A DNA stretch of 64,000 bases from Burhinus oedicnemus (Eukaryota > Chordata > Aves > Charadriiformes > Burhinidae), in assembly GCA_008921705.1 (NCBI GenBank), contig VFFE01007789.1, forward strand, positions 1,474,195-1,538,194. The letters run 5' to 3'. Below are positions 12,529 to 22,996 of this stretch, piece after piece (within the stretch, counting starts at the first letter, position 1; each line of letters starts with the position of its first letter). The notes under the pieces are model-generated. The model did not search any database. It was not told the origin of the DNA and saw only the letters and a list, made by a program, of their open reading frames with translations. Both the position numbers and the translations under genes were made by a program.

Positions 12529-13462
12529 GAACAGACACTTGGCATCACCACTATCCTGACCATCCCAGACATTCGTTCAGAGATGGTCAAAGTTTTGGCA
12601 GGGCAAGAATTTGATCTTCGGAAAAAGTTCAGCATTAAGCCTTCACTTGTTAAAAAGAAATAAAATTTTAAGAAAAAATTGGCTCCAGAAAGATGTGCTA
12701 AGACTAAGTTTCCTAAGCTGCTGATTCATCTTGGTGGAGCTCCACGCATGTGTTGCGAGTTCCAAAAACATCTTCCATGTGTATACAAGCCCTGGCCAAA
12801 GGCATTACAGAATCCAAACTTCAGCTGACAGCATCCAGAAATGTTTTGCAAGCCTGAAACATTGCACCGTAGAAACAGCATTGCAAACTTGACATAGATG
12901 ACCTGCTGTACCCACAATGCAAAGCGCAGTCTACGTTTTGAAAATGTAAGGATGACTTTCTCTCCCCCAGTTTTTGTGCCACTTTGGGGCACCACGACCA
13001 TCTTCTCTAACAAGGATTTCCTGATGCTGCCTCCAGAAAATTCTTACAATATGCCAGTGCCATGCCACAAACCCTGGGACAAAGAAAGGCTTAGTATACT
13101 GCTTTCAGACTGTCTGAAACTACCAGATGGTTTGTGGGGAACATTCCCTGCTACACATGCTAGAGCCAACCCACAGTTGTATTAGTGTATATGGAAGGAA
13201 AGAGCAGAGCTGTTCTAGGGCCAGCTACAGGAACTGGCAGCGACTCCTCAAAGTTTCCTCTCCAATTTTTTCTAGAATAACTGAGAACTTGCTGCTGCTG
13301 CTGCCAAGATCCCAGCCCTGATACCTGTTTTTCAACTGCCTTTTCAGTTATGTAGGCTGAGGAGCAACCTCACTTGAATACATAACTGAATGAAGCTCAG
13401 AGCATGGAAAACCTAAAAAGACTGCAACACTGACAATAAAGAGCACTTATGAAAGAAAAAAA
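12529..13462 (+). pseudogene. Possible decayed retrocopy of unknown origin
   Basis: One plus-strand frame from 12529 to 13185 runs about 218 codons with only three internal stops (at 12661, near 12829 and at 12895). At this base composition roughly ten would be expected. About 250 bp downstream there is AATAAA (13435-13440) followed within 12 bp by an A-rich run (13452-13462), the layout of a processed transcript's 3' end. I do not recognise the peptide; no domain or motif stands out. It could also be chance. Processed copies are uncommon in birds because CR1 does not normally mobilise polyadenylated mRNA, which lowers the prior. Confidence 0.2.
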
Positions 13463-16400
13463 TTACATACTAGAATTGTTCCACTTAAGGACCTTGTACA
13501 ACTTCACCTTACTGTAGCTTTAAGCAACATCATGTAAGATTACATTTGTGTAACTGTACCTTGGTGATAGAAAGAGCAGCCTTAGAAATTTAATGCGTAG
13601 GAAACTACAACCGTATTTCCATAGTACACCCAGTTATGTATTTGAAAGACAGGTTAAGTCAGTGCAGTATTTTAGTGTTGTAAAAGTCTGAATGAAACCT
13701 ACATTTTAATGACAGATGCGTAACATTTCTGCAGTGAAAATAGTTAATCTGTGATTAAAATGAATGCTTTTAAATTGCGTAGATTATTATCTATAGGCCT
13801 TTTTTAAAATGTCACACAGTTTTGACAGCCTTTTTACTCGGTCAATAGATCTTTTGACTGTAAAAAATTTTGCAACTGGAAAACAAGTTTGTCTCATTAT
13901 TAGAAGCAAAAATCACTTATTCCATTATCCAGGCTACACACTCAGGCCAGACCCAGAAGACGTTTGCATTTGAATGACTGTACACATAAAAACAGAGTTC
14001 TCAATGAATCTGTCTGCCCAGTTCTCTTCCATAGCTAATCCATTTGCCGAAAACAGAGTTTTATAAGGGAAAACTACGTACCAGTATTAAAGCCAGAACA
14101 ACAAAACAGAAGAATGAAGTAAGGACCTCTAATACTATTTCTTCCTTAGTCATCCTAGCACCAGGCTTTGAATTTAGCATAGAGCTGACTAAAGAGACAG
14201 AATATAAGGGGGCAGGGGAGGTTGGCTTTGAGAAAAAATATTCTTAATAGTCAGGGGGAATCAAGAGATACCTACTAAATATTTATATTTGCATCTGATA
14301 CAGTTGGATTTTACCATTTAATTGTTTGATCAATTTTTAAAATGGTCAGTCTCTCTTCACATTCTCTCTTCTTATCTGTCAACCACAACTTTATTCTTTA
14401 GAATGCTTCAGTCAAAGTACTCTGTGCTTCCAAGATACTAAACTACATGCATGTGGGACTACAGAACTTTTTTACCAGAAAATCTGTGTCACATGGCACC
14501 AGCCCGTCAGTCAAACCAAGAGCAGGGGAAGTTATGTTGGGAGAATTGTACTGCAGCGTAGGTTTGCTCTACTTTTCCCCAATTTAAAAACAGCACCAAA
14601 AAACGAAGTGAGGTGTAATATTACAATGAGGTTGTATTTTGCCCCAGCTCTTATATTTTGCAAAAAATCAAAAGCGGTAAAAGCCACACAACAAATGGCA
14701 AATTCTGGTAATTTAAGAGTTCAGCAGTCTTGCCCTTGTTTTTCTACTATCTTCTATCTTCCCAAAATGTCATATCAAATTCCCAGATTCTTTTCCTTAT
14801 ATTCTGATGATCTGATGTTCCATCAATAGGTCAGCACTACAGCTCCTTCTTTGTCTTATAGTACAATTCTGACTTCTCTTCAGATATAATTTGAATTTTT
14901 TTTGCAGACTCAGTAACTCCCTGGCATACTGTCCTACTGAAATAAGAGATGCCATTCATGTTTATTAACATGCATCCATGATTAGCTCTAAACAACCACT
15001 TCATTTCTGAGTCTAAAATATTACAGAAACTCAGAGTATAAAGTAAAAAAACATTTACAATTATAGTTAGGATTCAGGTTTTATCAGCAACCAAATATCA
15101 GACCCATCTATTCCAAACGCCACCCTTCTAACAAGTGAACTACAAGAGGATAACCCTGCTGTTCAAGTAAATTTTGAGCCTTACCTTTCAAAGATATGAA
15201 AATTGCATACCAGAATTTTGCCACAGGTTCTTCTTAAGTTTACAGCAATAACACTTTAGGCATATTAAAAACGAATTGGCATTTTCTTAGTCTAGTTTTT
15301 CTGAGTGATATATGTGATCTATGACTTAATTTTGGCATTCTCCTCTTTTTCATGCAACTAACTCAGCCAGAATGCTATGTGAACACAGTATTTTAAATTT
15401 AATTTCTCTTAACTAAAGAAACTATGTCTTTTTGTGCAAGCTCTTTTCTATTTTTTTGGCTGCATTATTCACCTTATACCTAAGAATACTTCATTACTTG
15501 GATTGCCTACATATAACCTTCTGTCCCTTGGCTGTTTTCCTTGCTTGGAAATACCTTTCTAAGACATCTGGGCTCATGGCAGTTGCTTTAGCCATCTGAT
15601 CCATAAGGATAAATTCAGATTTTGTAACTTCTTAATGGCTGAGGACAACAGCCTTATCTTTTTTTTCTTTATTGCAGCAGACAAGTGTTATTCTTTTAGC
15701 GTTCCAACCAGGAGACAGAGGAAATGCAGCTCCTGAAGATGTGAATGCAGTGTTGTTTTAAATGGAAAATAAATATATTTTTCATTCCTCAATATTTTCC
15801 GTTGCTGTATTTCTGCAGTGTGGAAACTGGAAATCTTTCTTTGTAAAGCAGAACAGAGTAACACTCAAAATTTACTATGCCAGCAAGACAGTTCTCCATG
15901 TGATGTTTAACTGATGACTAAAGACCAACAGTAAAAACCAGTTTTTGCAACAGAGTTTATCATAAGCTGGATGTAACATATACTCTAGCGTGAATTTTTC
16001 CCCTGCTGAAGAAACGCAGACAGAGCTACATTGCTACACAGAGCATGTCTCCACCTTTCTTGAGCACAAATGCATGTCTGGAGTAAAGTTTCGCTCAAAG
16101 TCACCTAAAAAGATCATGTCCTGTCCCCCCTCTCATAATTTTTTTTATTTTTTTTAAAGCATCGTATGAAAAAATTGCAAATGAATAGAGTAAGCTTTTG
16201 GTTTCTAGTATTGCAGTGCCAGTTTCTCAAGTGACAAAAGAAAGTTTTTCACTAAAAGTTGAACAGCAAATGACTGTGCAAGTAAGGATGTTTATTAAAT
16301 ATTACCAATTCATAAAGAATTATGTAAAACAGACAGCGTGATACAGAAGAAAAAATGCTGTGTACTTACATATTGCTTCTTATTATTGTATATAATAAAG

Positions 16401-18432
16401 AAAAGGGACATTTTCTTTAAAAATACAGATTATACTAGTGCTGTCAAATATAAATAATTCACAGAAAATGGAAGTTTAATTAACTTGGTACTTTGTTACA
16501 AGAATATTGCAGGAAAACAAGTTCAGAGTTATCTACTGATATCAAATTACCCAAACTCCTAGAGTATTTAATGCAAGAGAAGATAATTCATGCATCTGGA
16601 CCAATTCATACATTAATCTACTCTCATCTGGCCTAGAAATTGAATTACCTCACTTCTCAGAGATCCACAGCATGCTTGAGGTCAAGGACAGGGTTTTTAA
16701 CCTGGCTAGTTGCAAGGTTATGTAAAAGATTGACATTATGTTTAGACTCAGTTGAAAAACATATTTACCCAGGAAAAGGCACGCATAGGAACAAACCCTG
16801 AAATACAGAACTGCCCGTAGCAGCAAGCTTTAGGCACTAAAGAGGATCACATAAACACTGCCTTAAGGGTATGTAAGAATTTTTTACTTCAAAATACTGT
16901 TGCTCAAAACGAGACGTTAGTTTTATTCAATGTAGCCTAACGGACAAAACTGGTTGGGAGTTAACCTCACACTCCATTTCATAACTGTGCTGGGAAACAA
17001 ATACAAAATACTTAAAATTGACAAATACAGCAGTGCCACTTACATCCTGGGTTAAAAGCCAGCTTGAATTACAGGTGAAACTGGTCATTGTTTCTGCAGG
17101 TTTATGTCACTGTTAGTGAAGGATGCAATGAGAAAATTGGAATTTCCTAAGAATGAATTATCAGGTAGAGATCTTCCAAACTGCAGTAGGAACCGGTAAC
17201 TTGGCTGACTTGTAAAAAGCTAGCCATAGAAATCTCCAGCAAGAAGCTTTTGCTGTGAAACTCTCCAAGGAATTTGTCTTTGAACTCCATGTACAACTCC
17301 ATAAAAAACATCTTTTAAATGCTTCTTTCATGGGCTTCTCTTTTTCAGTTTAGATTGATTGAATTTATCTGATATTTTTTATATTTAAAAACTAAACAAA
17401 CTAAACTTCTGTTATCTGTTTGGGAGAGAGCTGCTGCAGCAGAGTGGTTTGTATGTAAGAGAGCAATAAATATCACTGCATGGTCAAACACTGCAGTAAC
17501 GAGGACACAAACTAAAATCCTGGATTCAAAGTCTTCCATAAGCGGGTGTAATTTGCAGCATGTCCAGAACGTTGACAAGTCAGTGCTATAGCAGACCTGA
17601 GTGGGAAGCACGTTCCTCTGTGAAGGACCCTTGGTGGAAAGTCCCTTGAAAGGCCTGTTGAGAGTCATCTAGTTTTGCATGCAGGATGTATCTGTTGGAA
17701 CAAGAGAGCAAAGAGCCCCGTGCACAGAGCAAACTGCATAACAAAGAAGAGTAGTGACTCAGATAAGCCAGAATCAAATCGTTTATGGCCGAAACATGAA
17801 AAATAAATCTAATTCCTCTTTGCAAATACAGCAGATCACAGTACAAAGGCACTCAATTCTCCCAAAGAACATATGCCCAAATGACTCCCAAAACTCACAT
17901 TGAAGATGCAAATAAGATTATTGCCAGCACACCACACAAGCTCAAAGGCTGATGTGAGGAAAGAGAAAGCCACAGAACAAGAATTTCTAGGAATGTCCCA
18001 CCTGTGTCTTATCCGATTTACAGGATAATGCTTTTCTAACGCTCAGCTATGCCAGTTTATTCTCTCCAGGGTTTTCCAAAGTAAATAATGTATTTCTCTG
18101 AATCTGTGCCTCAAAGCATGCTGATTTGTTGCCTTCATTTTTAAGCCAGTGTGAATAGACCAGAAGCAGGTAAGCTCTGGAGAAATATAGAAAAGCTTAA
18201 AGAAATATTTGCAAAGACTCGAAGCGTAAGTGTTAACATGAATATAGATTACATAGATATTATTCCCATGAAAACACACAGTTCAAGTGAGGCTCTTCCA
18301 GTTTGGGCTCAGAGATTAAAAGCAGGGTGTGAACCAGTTCATGTTCCTGGACTTATAAACCTCCTCCCTCCCCTCCCAAGCCTTCCAAATTTATCTGGAA
18401 AGCAGATATTTTTCAACAGTTAGTGTCTCATG
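13463..18432. other. Unique non-coding sequence
   Basis: No repeat family or gene is recognised. There is a T-rich tract near 16139-16157. A short open segment ending in TAA and followed by AATAAA (15678-15773) is described under findings. Confidence 0.55.

Positions 18433-18461
<29 letters not shown>
18433..18461 (+). repeat. Poly(A) tract, 29 nt
   Basis: This is an uninterrupted run of 29 A, the longest homopolymer in the window. It ends just before the 46-bp segment that recurs at 21000-21045. It could be the tail of a retroposed sequence or a simple homopolymer. No matching target-site duplication was found. Confidence 0.95.
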
Positions 18462-18464
<3 letters not shown>

Positions 18465-18466
<2 letters not shown>

Positions 18467-18510
18467 TTGAGGCTGAAGTAAATATATTCACCATAAAGAG
18501 AATTTGGCAA
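18465..18510 (+). repeat. Diverged 46-bp repeat, copy 1
   Basis: It starts ATCTTGAGGCTG and matches 21001-21046 at about 36 of 46 positions, with most differences being transitions. Shared exact blocks are ATCTTGAGGCTG, TAAAGAGAA and TTGGCA. Similarity stops abruptly on both sides. In both places the repeat begins directly after a retroelement-like end (poly(A) here, the CR1 3' end there). Confidence 0.7.
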
Positions 18511-19489
18511 CTGTTCTACTGTCTGGGTCTTGTTAAACTCCTACTGACACTCATGCTTGCATTGTACAAAGGAACAGAAAAGGTCAGGTGCATTCTTAAA
18601 CAAAAGCAACGCCAAAGTTTCTTTTAGATAAATTTATGGCAAACAGTTTACGTGTATAATTAATTTGTTGAGCTTTTTCTCAGAATTGTTGGAATTAAAT
18701 GTCAGTTATATAAATTATGCAAAAAAAAATTGTTTGTGTGTATACAGCAGAGGATTCAGACAAATAGCTCTCAATGCTACAGAGGCATTCCTCAGACTCA
18801 GTCCTCTTAGAGTTTTAAGAACAAGATCATCTTTGTTCTTGAGTTTGGTTTTTTGGCAATAGAAGTCTATAAACTCAAATTACCAGTTTTTATGGTTAGA
18901 TTTCTAGTATTCTTATTGGAAGGCTAGTCCAGGAAGGTTTCAAAGCTTCCGTCTACTCTCCAGACTAAAACAACTTTGATCCAGTTTATACACATCTGTT
19001 CTTGTGCCAGCCTTCACCGAGGGAAAAAAGTCCTCTAACAAATACCTGGCAATGACAGCAGAGACCTTTTCAGTCTTCAGGTTTGTAGCTGGAGCAAACC
19101 AAGGTCTTCTAGCCTTTTCCAGCCCCCCGAACATCTTGGTAATCATTCACTGCTTTTACTTCATCTTTCTTTTTCATTAAGGTCTGTGGCAAAATGGTAT
19201 CAGGGCACCAACGTTCTAGGTCATTTCCGAAAGATACTTTGTGCACCAACACTTGTACCCCTGCATCAAGCCCCAGCACTCACAGCCTCATCGTAGGAGT
19301 GCAATGGTCATGCCTGACATGAGCAGCAGGCGGGGAAGGAGGACACATGATACCTCAGCTCCACTTTGAGACAGAAGAGAAGCTTTAGCTGAGGAGGGGC
19401 AGAGTAACCTCCTCTTTCAGCCCTCATTCTTCCCATCCTTACCTCCCCACCCGAGCATTCATCTGGGACAGTTAAGTGTCCTGCGAATC
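18511..19489. other. Unique non-coding sequence, rising GC toward the CR1
   Basis: No gene or repeat is recognised. From about 19170 the sequence becomes more GC-rich and could be the outermost part of the CR1 5' region, but I cannot place the boundary with certainty. Confidence 0.5.
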
Positions 19490-19791
19490 ACTGAGTCGAA
19501 CTGCTCCTGTGCCGCCATGATCCATGGTGGAGCGCTCCAGTGCAGTGTACAGGGGGGAGTTCCTCAACAGTGGGAACCTCAGGGGAGTGGAGAGACCCTC
19601 CGGGAACCCACAGCTCCCACCACAGTGGCTGAGGAGACCTGGATGGGGCCAGGGGCAACGCTGAGGAAGCCCTCCTCCCCCCAGAGCAGAAGCTCCTGGG
19701 GGGCACTGGTGACCAGAGCGGGCAAACAGGGCACGGGGTGACAGTTGGCGCAGGAAGGGCGCTGTAGCTCTGCCAGCTCGACCAGGGAGCA

Positions 19792-20124
19792 ATGATATCT
19801 ACCCTGCAGAAAGCCATGGCCTCTCTAAGCTCTGCACCTGCCACAACCCATGCAGAATCCCAGGCAGAGCTCCGGTGGGAACACGCTGCCACCCGGGTGC
19901 CAGGCTGTAGGCTGTGCCCTACACCAGTACCGGACAGCAGCCGTCAGCATGCCACTGGGAGGTGTGGCTGGGTAGAGAAACTCCAACGCTTAGCGACAGA
20001 GTGCCTGGAGGAGGTGGGAAGGTTGAGGATTATCAGGGAGTCTGAGAGAGAGAGAGACTACTGGAACTGCACCCTACCTCCCCTGGGACACGTCTGTCAG
20101 GCAGACTGTGACTGGGGGGATTGA
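19792..20124 (+). pseudogene. CR1 ORF1 amino-terminal fragment
   Basis: This is a 110-codon open segment. Its second half has the CR1 ORF1 signature: LATECLEEVGRLRIIRESER, a charged, coiled-coil-like helix rich in E and R that is conserved just after the ORF1 start region in avian CR1, followed by ERDYWNCTLP. ORF1 encodes an RNA-binding protein that helps form the retrotransposition particle. Only the start is present; the zinc-finger/esterase-type downstream parts are removed by the deletion near 20130. The upstream GC-rich stretch fits the CR1 5' leader. Expected to be non-functional. Confidence 0.75.
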
Positions 20125-20149
20125 CAGACTCCCAGCTGACTCTGAACTT

Positions 20150-20700
20150 GTTTGAGACTTGCTGCTCCAGCTGGATGCATGTAAATCTGTGGGGGCTGAC
20201 AGGATTCATCCCAGGGTACTGAAAGAGCTGGCTGATGTCATCATGGGACCTCTCTCCGTTTTTTTTCAACAGTCTTGGGAGTCTGGAGAGGTCCCAGTCA
20301 ACTGGAAGCTGGCAAATGTTGTCCCAGTTTTCAAGAAGGGTAAGGAAGACCCTGCTAATTACAGGCCTGTCAGTCTCCTTCAGTGCTTGGTAAAATTATG
20401 GAGAAGATTATTCTGGGAGTTATTGAAAAACACTTGAGAGACAATGCAGTCATTGGTCACAGCCAGCACGGGTTCACCAGGGGAAAGTCCTGCTTAATCA
20501 ACTAACTTAATTTCTTTTTATGACAAGGTGACCCATCTAGTTGGCCAAGGGAAGCCACTAGTGGTGGGTTTGGAATTTAGCAAAGCTTTTGATACTGTCT
20601 CTCACAGTATCCTCTGAGTAAACTGCCCAGCTCACTGCTAAACAAGTCCAAAACACATTGGGTGAGCAATTGGCTGATGGGGGCAGTGGACGGGGAGGTG
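20150..20700 (+). pseudogene. CR1 ORF2 reverse-transcriptase fragment
   Basis: The translated segment contains, in order, the CR1 RT signatures GADRIHPRVLKELADVI, SWESGEVPVNWKLANVVPV, FKKGKEDPANYRPVSL, then after frameshifts HSQHGFTRGKSCL (about 20453-20494) and EFSKAFDTVSHSIL (about 20575-20616). The frame is broken between NYRPVSL and HSQHGF and again before the SKAFDT block. The palm active-site motif and the thumb are absent because of the deletion at about 20700. No endonuclease domain precedes it. This is a dead fragment of copy B. Confidence 0.93.
20535..20700 (+). repeat. 166-bp perfect direct repeat, source copy inside CR1 copy B
   Basis: All 166 bases are identical to 21415-21580 (offset exactly 880). 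The left edge lies inside continuous CR1 RT sequence. The right edge coincides with the internal deletion junction of copy B. Confidence 0.97.
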
Positions 20701-20704
20701 CTCA

Positions 20705-20993
20705 TCTCCTCTCTCTGGTGACCAGTGACAGAATATGAGGAAATGGAATGAAGATGCATCAGGGGAAGTTCAGATTGGACATTAAGAAAAGGTTCTTCAC
20801 TGAGGGTGGTCCGTCACTGGAACAGGCTCCCCAGGGAAGCAGTCATAGCACCAAGCCTGTCAGAATTTAAGGAGCATTTGGACAACACTTTTAGTCATAT
20901 GATTTAGTTTTAGGTAGTCCTGCAAGGAGCAGGGATTTGGACTCAATGTTCTTATGGGTCCCTTCCAACTTGAGATACTCTATGATTCTATAA
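20705..20993 (+). mobile_element. CR1 copy B: ORF2 C-terminus and 3' UTR
   Basis: It begins with sequence encoding SGDQ-type residues of the ORF2 tail ('CTCTGGTGACCAGTGACAG') and continues through 'CATTGGAACAGGCTCCC'-like sequence (20815-20832) to the 3' UTR with 'GGGTCCCTTCCAACTT' (20957-20972) and CTATGATTCTAT. The CR1 3' end is what the element's RT recognises for target-primed reverse transcription. Confidence 0.92.
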
Positions 20994-20999
20994 ATAACA

Positions 21000-21046
21000 G
21001 TATCTTGAGGCTGGAATAAACACATGTGCTGTAAAGAGAACTTGGC
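21000..21046 (+). repeat. Diverged 46-bp repeat, copy 2
   Basis: Partner of 18465-18510 (about 78% identity by eye). It starts within a few bases of the end of CR1 copy B, so the pair brackets the poly(A)-to-CR1 block. Confidence 0.7.
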
Positions 21047-21414
21047 ACAGCCAAGGCTGGCACAAGAAGTCACAGTGCCCAGAGGGCGCATTGAACACCA
21101 CAATATCAGCACCATAACACAGGAATGGCACATCGTCAGGGTAGAATGTTATTATCCTTTTCCCAGCAGATTTCTATGTTGGTAGCTTACAGATATCACA
21201 GGAATCATTAATAAACCAAGTCCTTCTAAACTACTCCTTCAGCAGGACCTACTTGCACTGTTCCCCAAATCCATGACGCTTTATCCTTTTACATTTCTGC
21301 TTCTGTTACAGTGGCGTCAAAGATCATCCACTTCTTCCTGTCTTAATAGCACACACTTTTATCATTCCCAAGACCTTTTTTCATTTGCCCAGGATATCAA
21401 ATGCTCATTTCTCA

Positions 21415-21580
21415 ATCTAGTTGGCCAAGGGAAGCCACTAGTGGTGGGTTTGGAATTTAGCAAAGCTTTTGATACTGTCTCTCACAGTATCCTCTGAGTA
21501 AACTGCCCAGCTCACTGCTAAACAAGTCCAAAACACATTGGGTGAGCAATTGGCTGATGGGGGCAGTGGACGGGGAGGTG
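21415..21580 (+). repeat. 166-bp perfect direct repeat, second copy of CR1 RT piece
   Basis: Identical to 20535-20700. It is flanked by ATTTCTC on the left (21407-21413) and ATTTCTC on the right (21587-21593), which looks like a 7-bp target-site duplication. It has no CR1 3' end, so it cannot have arrived by ordinary CR1 retrotransposition. A templated insertion during break repair is the simplest reading. Confidence 0.95.
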
Positions 21581-22977
21581 GACTAGATTTCTCTGGTCTT
21601 ATGCTATCTGGAACAGGAATTATACAGCATGAGATGCATGTACCTTAATGCCTGCCATAAGCCTCCCACAAGTTGTAAACCACAAAGTCCTTAACAAAAA
21701 GCTGTCAGAGAGGGGCAAGGCCACATAAAATAATTCTACATGAAAAAACTGAATCAGGTAGAAAGAGTTAATAAGTTTTGCTTAGTGCATATAGCAAGAC
21801 AGTGGGGATTTCATACAAAATACCTTCTGTGTGTCAGGAAGAATAAAATGCATCTTTGGTTTCTTGTTATTGTGTGAATCTAGAGATACCTGTAATACTT
21901 CAGATCTAATACAATTTCACCAATATGATTATTATTTTGTAGTAGCACATAAAATGATTTTACAAAGAAATTACAAGCACTAATAAGGTACATAAATTTT
22001 TGAAATTCCTTTCCCTTACACATTCCTTACACTGAAGATAAATATAAAAGGTAAAATAAAATAATAATAATAAATACCCAAAAATGCAAACAAAAGAATC
22101 TTATGCATACTAGCTGATGTTCTTCAAAAGGAAGACAAGTGTCATAGTTCTAAAATAGTATATGCACCTTCTTTAAAGATGAAGAGGTGGGGTATTTTTG
22201 TTTTGTTTTTAAGAAAAAACTGTAGGTAAAGCATTGCTGTTATATCTTCTTAATCTTGCATTATAACTATAGAAGGACTATACTTTATGCGCGTATACTC
22301 TAGTATCAACTTCCTGCTCTCCAAGAAAATGCCACTTATACTGATCTTATGCTACTGATTCCCCTTACTATATATTCTAAACCAAAGGGCATATGCATGA
22401 CAGATGATAAATGAAAGCAGTTATTCCTTAAAGCCACATTAATATGGCAACAACTGAGCTTTGAAGCTTCGTGTTGAGTTCTGCACAGATTGTCACAGGA
22501 GTTTCTCAGACGGATAAACTAGACCTTTAAAGTACCAACAAAGTACATGGGTGAAGTGATATTTTCATTTCAATTCAGTGGAAATTTTATTACCGACTTC
22601 AGTAAGTCCAGAGGCACGTAAGCATGTATTTCATCTAAAAGCCTGCATTGAATCATATCACTCTGTAAAAGTGTTTGAAATGGTGGACACTCCCTAGCAC
22701 AGACATAGCTTGCTAGGATACTTCTGAATCACCATTACCAATGTCCTGCCTTACATTCAGACCTTGCCTAAATAGGAGCACTTGCAAACTTCACTTGAAC
22801 TGCTAAGTGGACAAAGTTAAACACGTGTGGTTTACATCTGTTCAACACTACTGTGGAGACATTAATTGAGAAGGTAAGCTGCCTTTAGCTTCTGTTAGCT
22901 GAAGGATGTTGAGCTACAGCAAATTTAAGTCAGCACGTACTTTTGATCATGGCCCATGTGTTTAGAAGTAAAGGGAG

Positions 22978-22996
22978 AAAAAAAAAAAAAAAAAAG
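22978..22996 (+). repeat. Poly(A) tract, 19 nt
   Basis: Uninterrupted run of 19 A. Confidence 0.95.

Larger units (their letters stand above)
19490..20993 (+). mobile_element. CR1 LINE copy B with 5' region and 3' end, interior deleted
   Basis: Three CR1 parts lie in the right order and strand: a GC-rich 5' leader plus the start of ORF1 (about 19490-20130), an RT fragment of ORF2 (about 20150-20700), and the ORF2 C-terminus with 3' UTR (about 20705-20993, ending '...CCCTTCCAACTTGAGATACT' and octamer-like CTATGATTCTAT). A full CR1 is about 4.5 kb, so roughly 3 kb is missing through at least two internal deletions, one near 20130-20150 and one near 20700-20705. Keeping the 5' end is unusual, because the great majority of CR1 copies are 5'-truncated. 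An alternative is that two or three CR1 fragments were brought together, but their order and strand favour one element. Confidence 0.85.

Noticed and set aside
17899..17948. 50-bp minus-strand segment with a good acceptor and a GTGAGT donor
   Set aside because: Too short to judge, no compatible neighbours found.
18433..18461. A29 tract as the tail of an L1-type retroposon
   Set aside because: No target-site duplication, no body with a poly(A) signal upstream, and no L1-type machinery is known to be active in birds.
21273..21497. 74-codon frame containing a KAFDTVSHSIL block, as if a separate CR1 gene
   Set aside because: The CR1-like part is only the duplicated 166-bp piece; the upstream half is unrelated flanking DNA.
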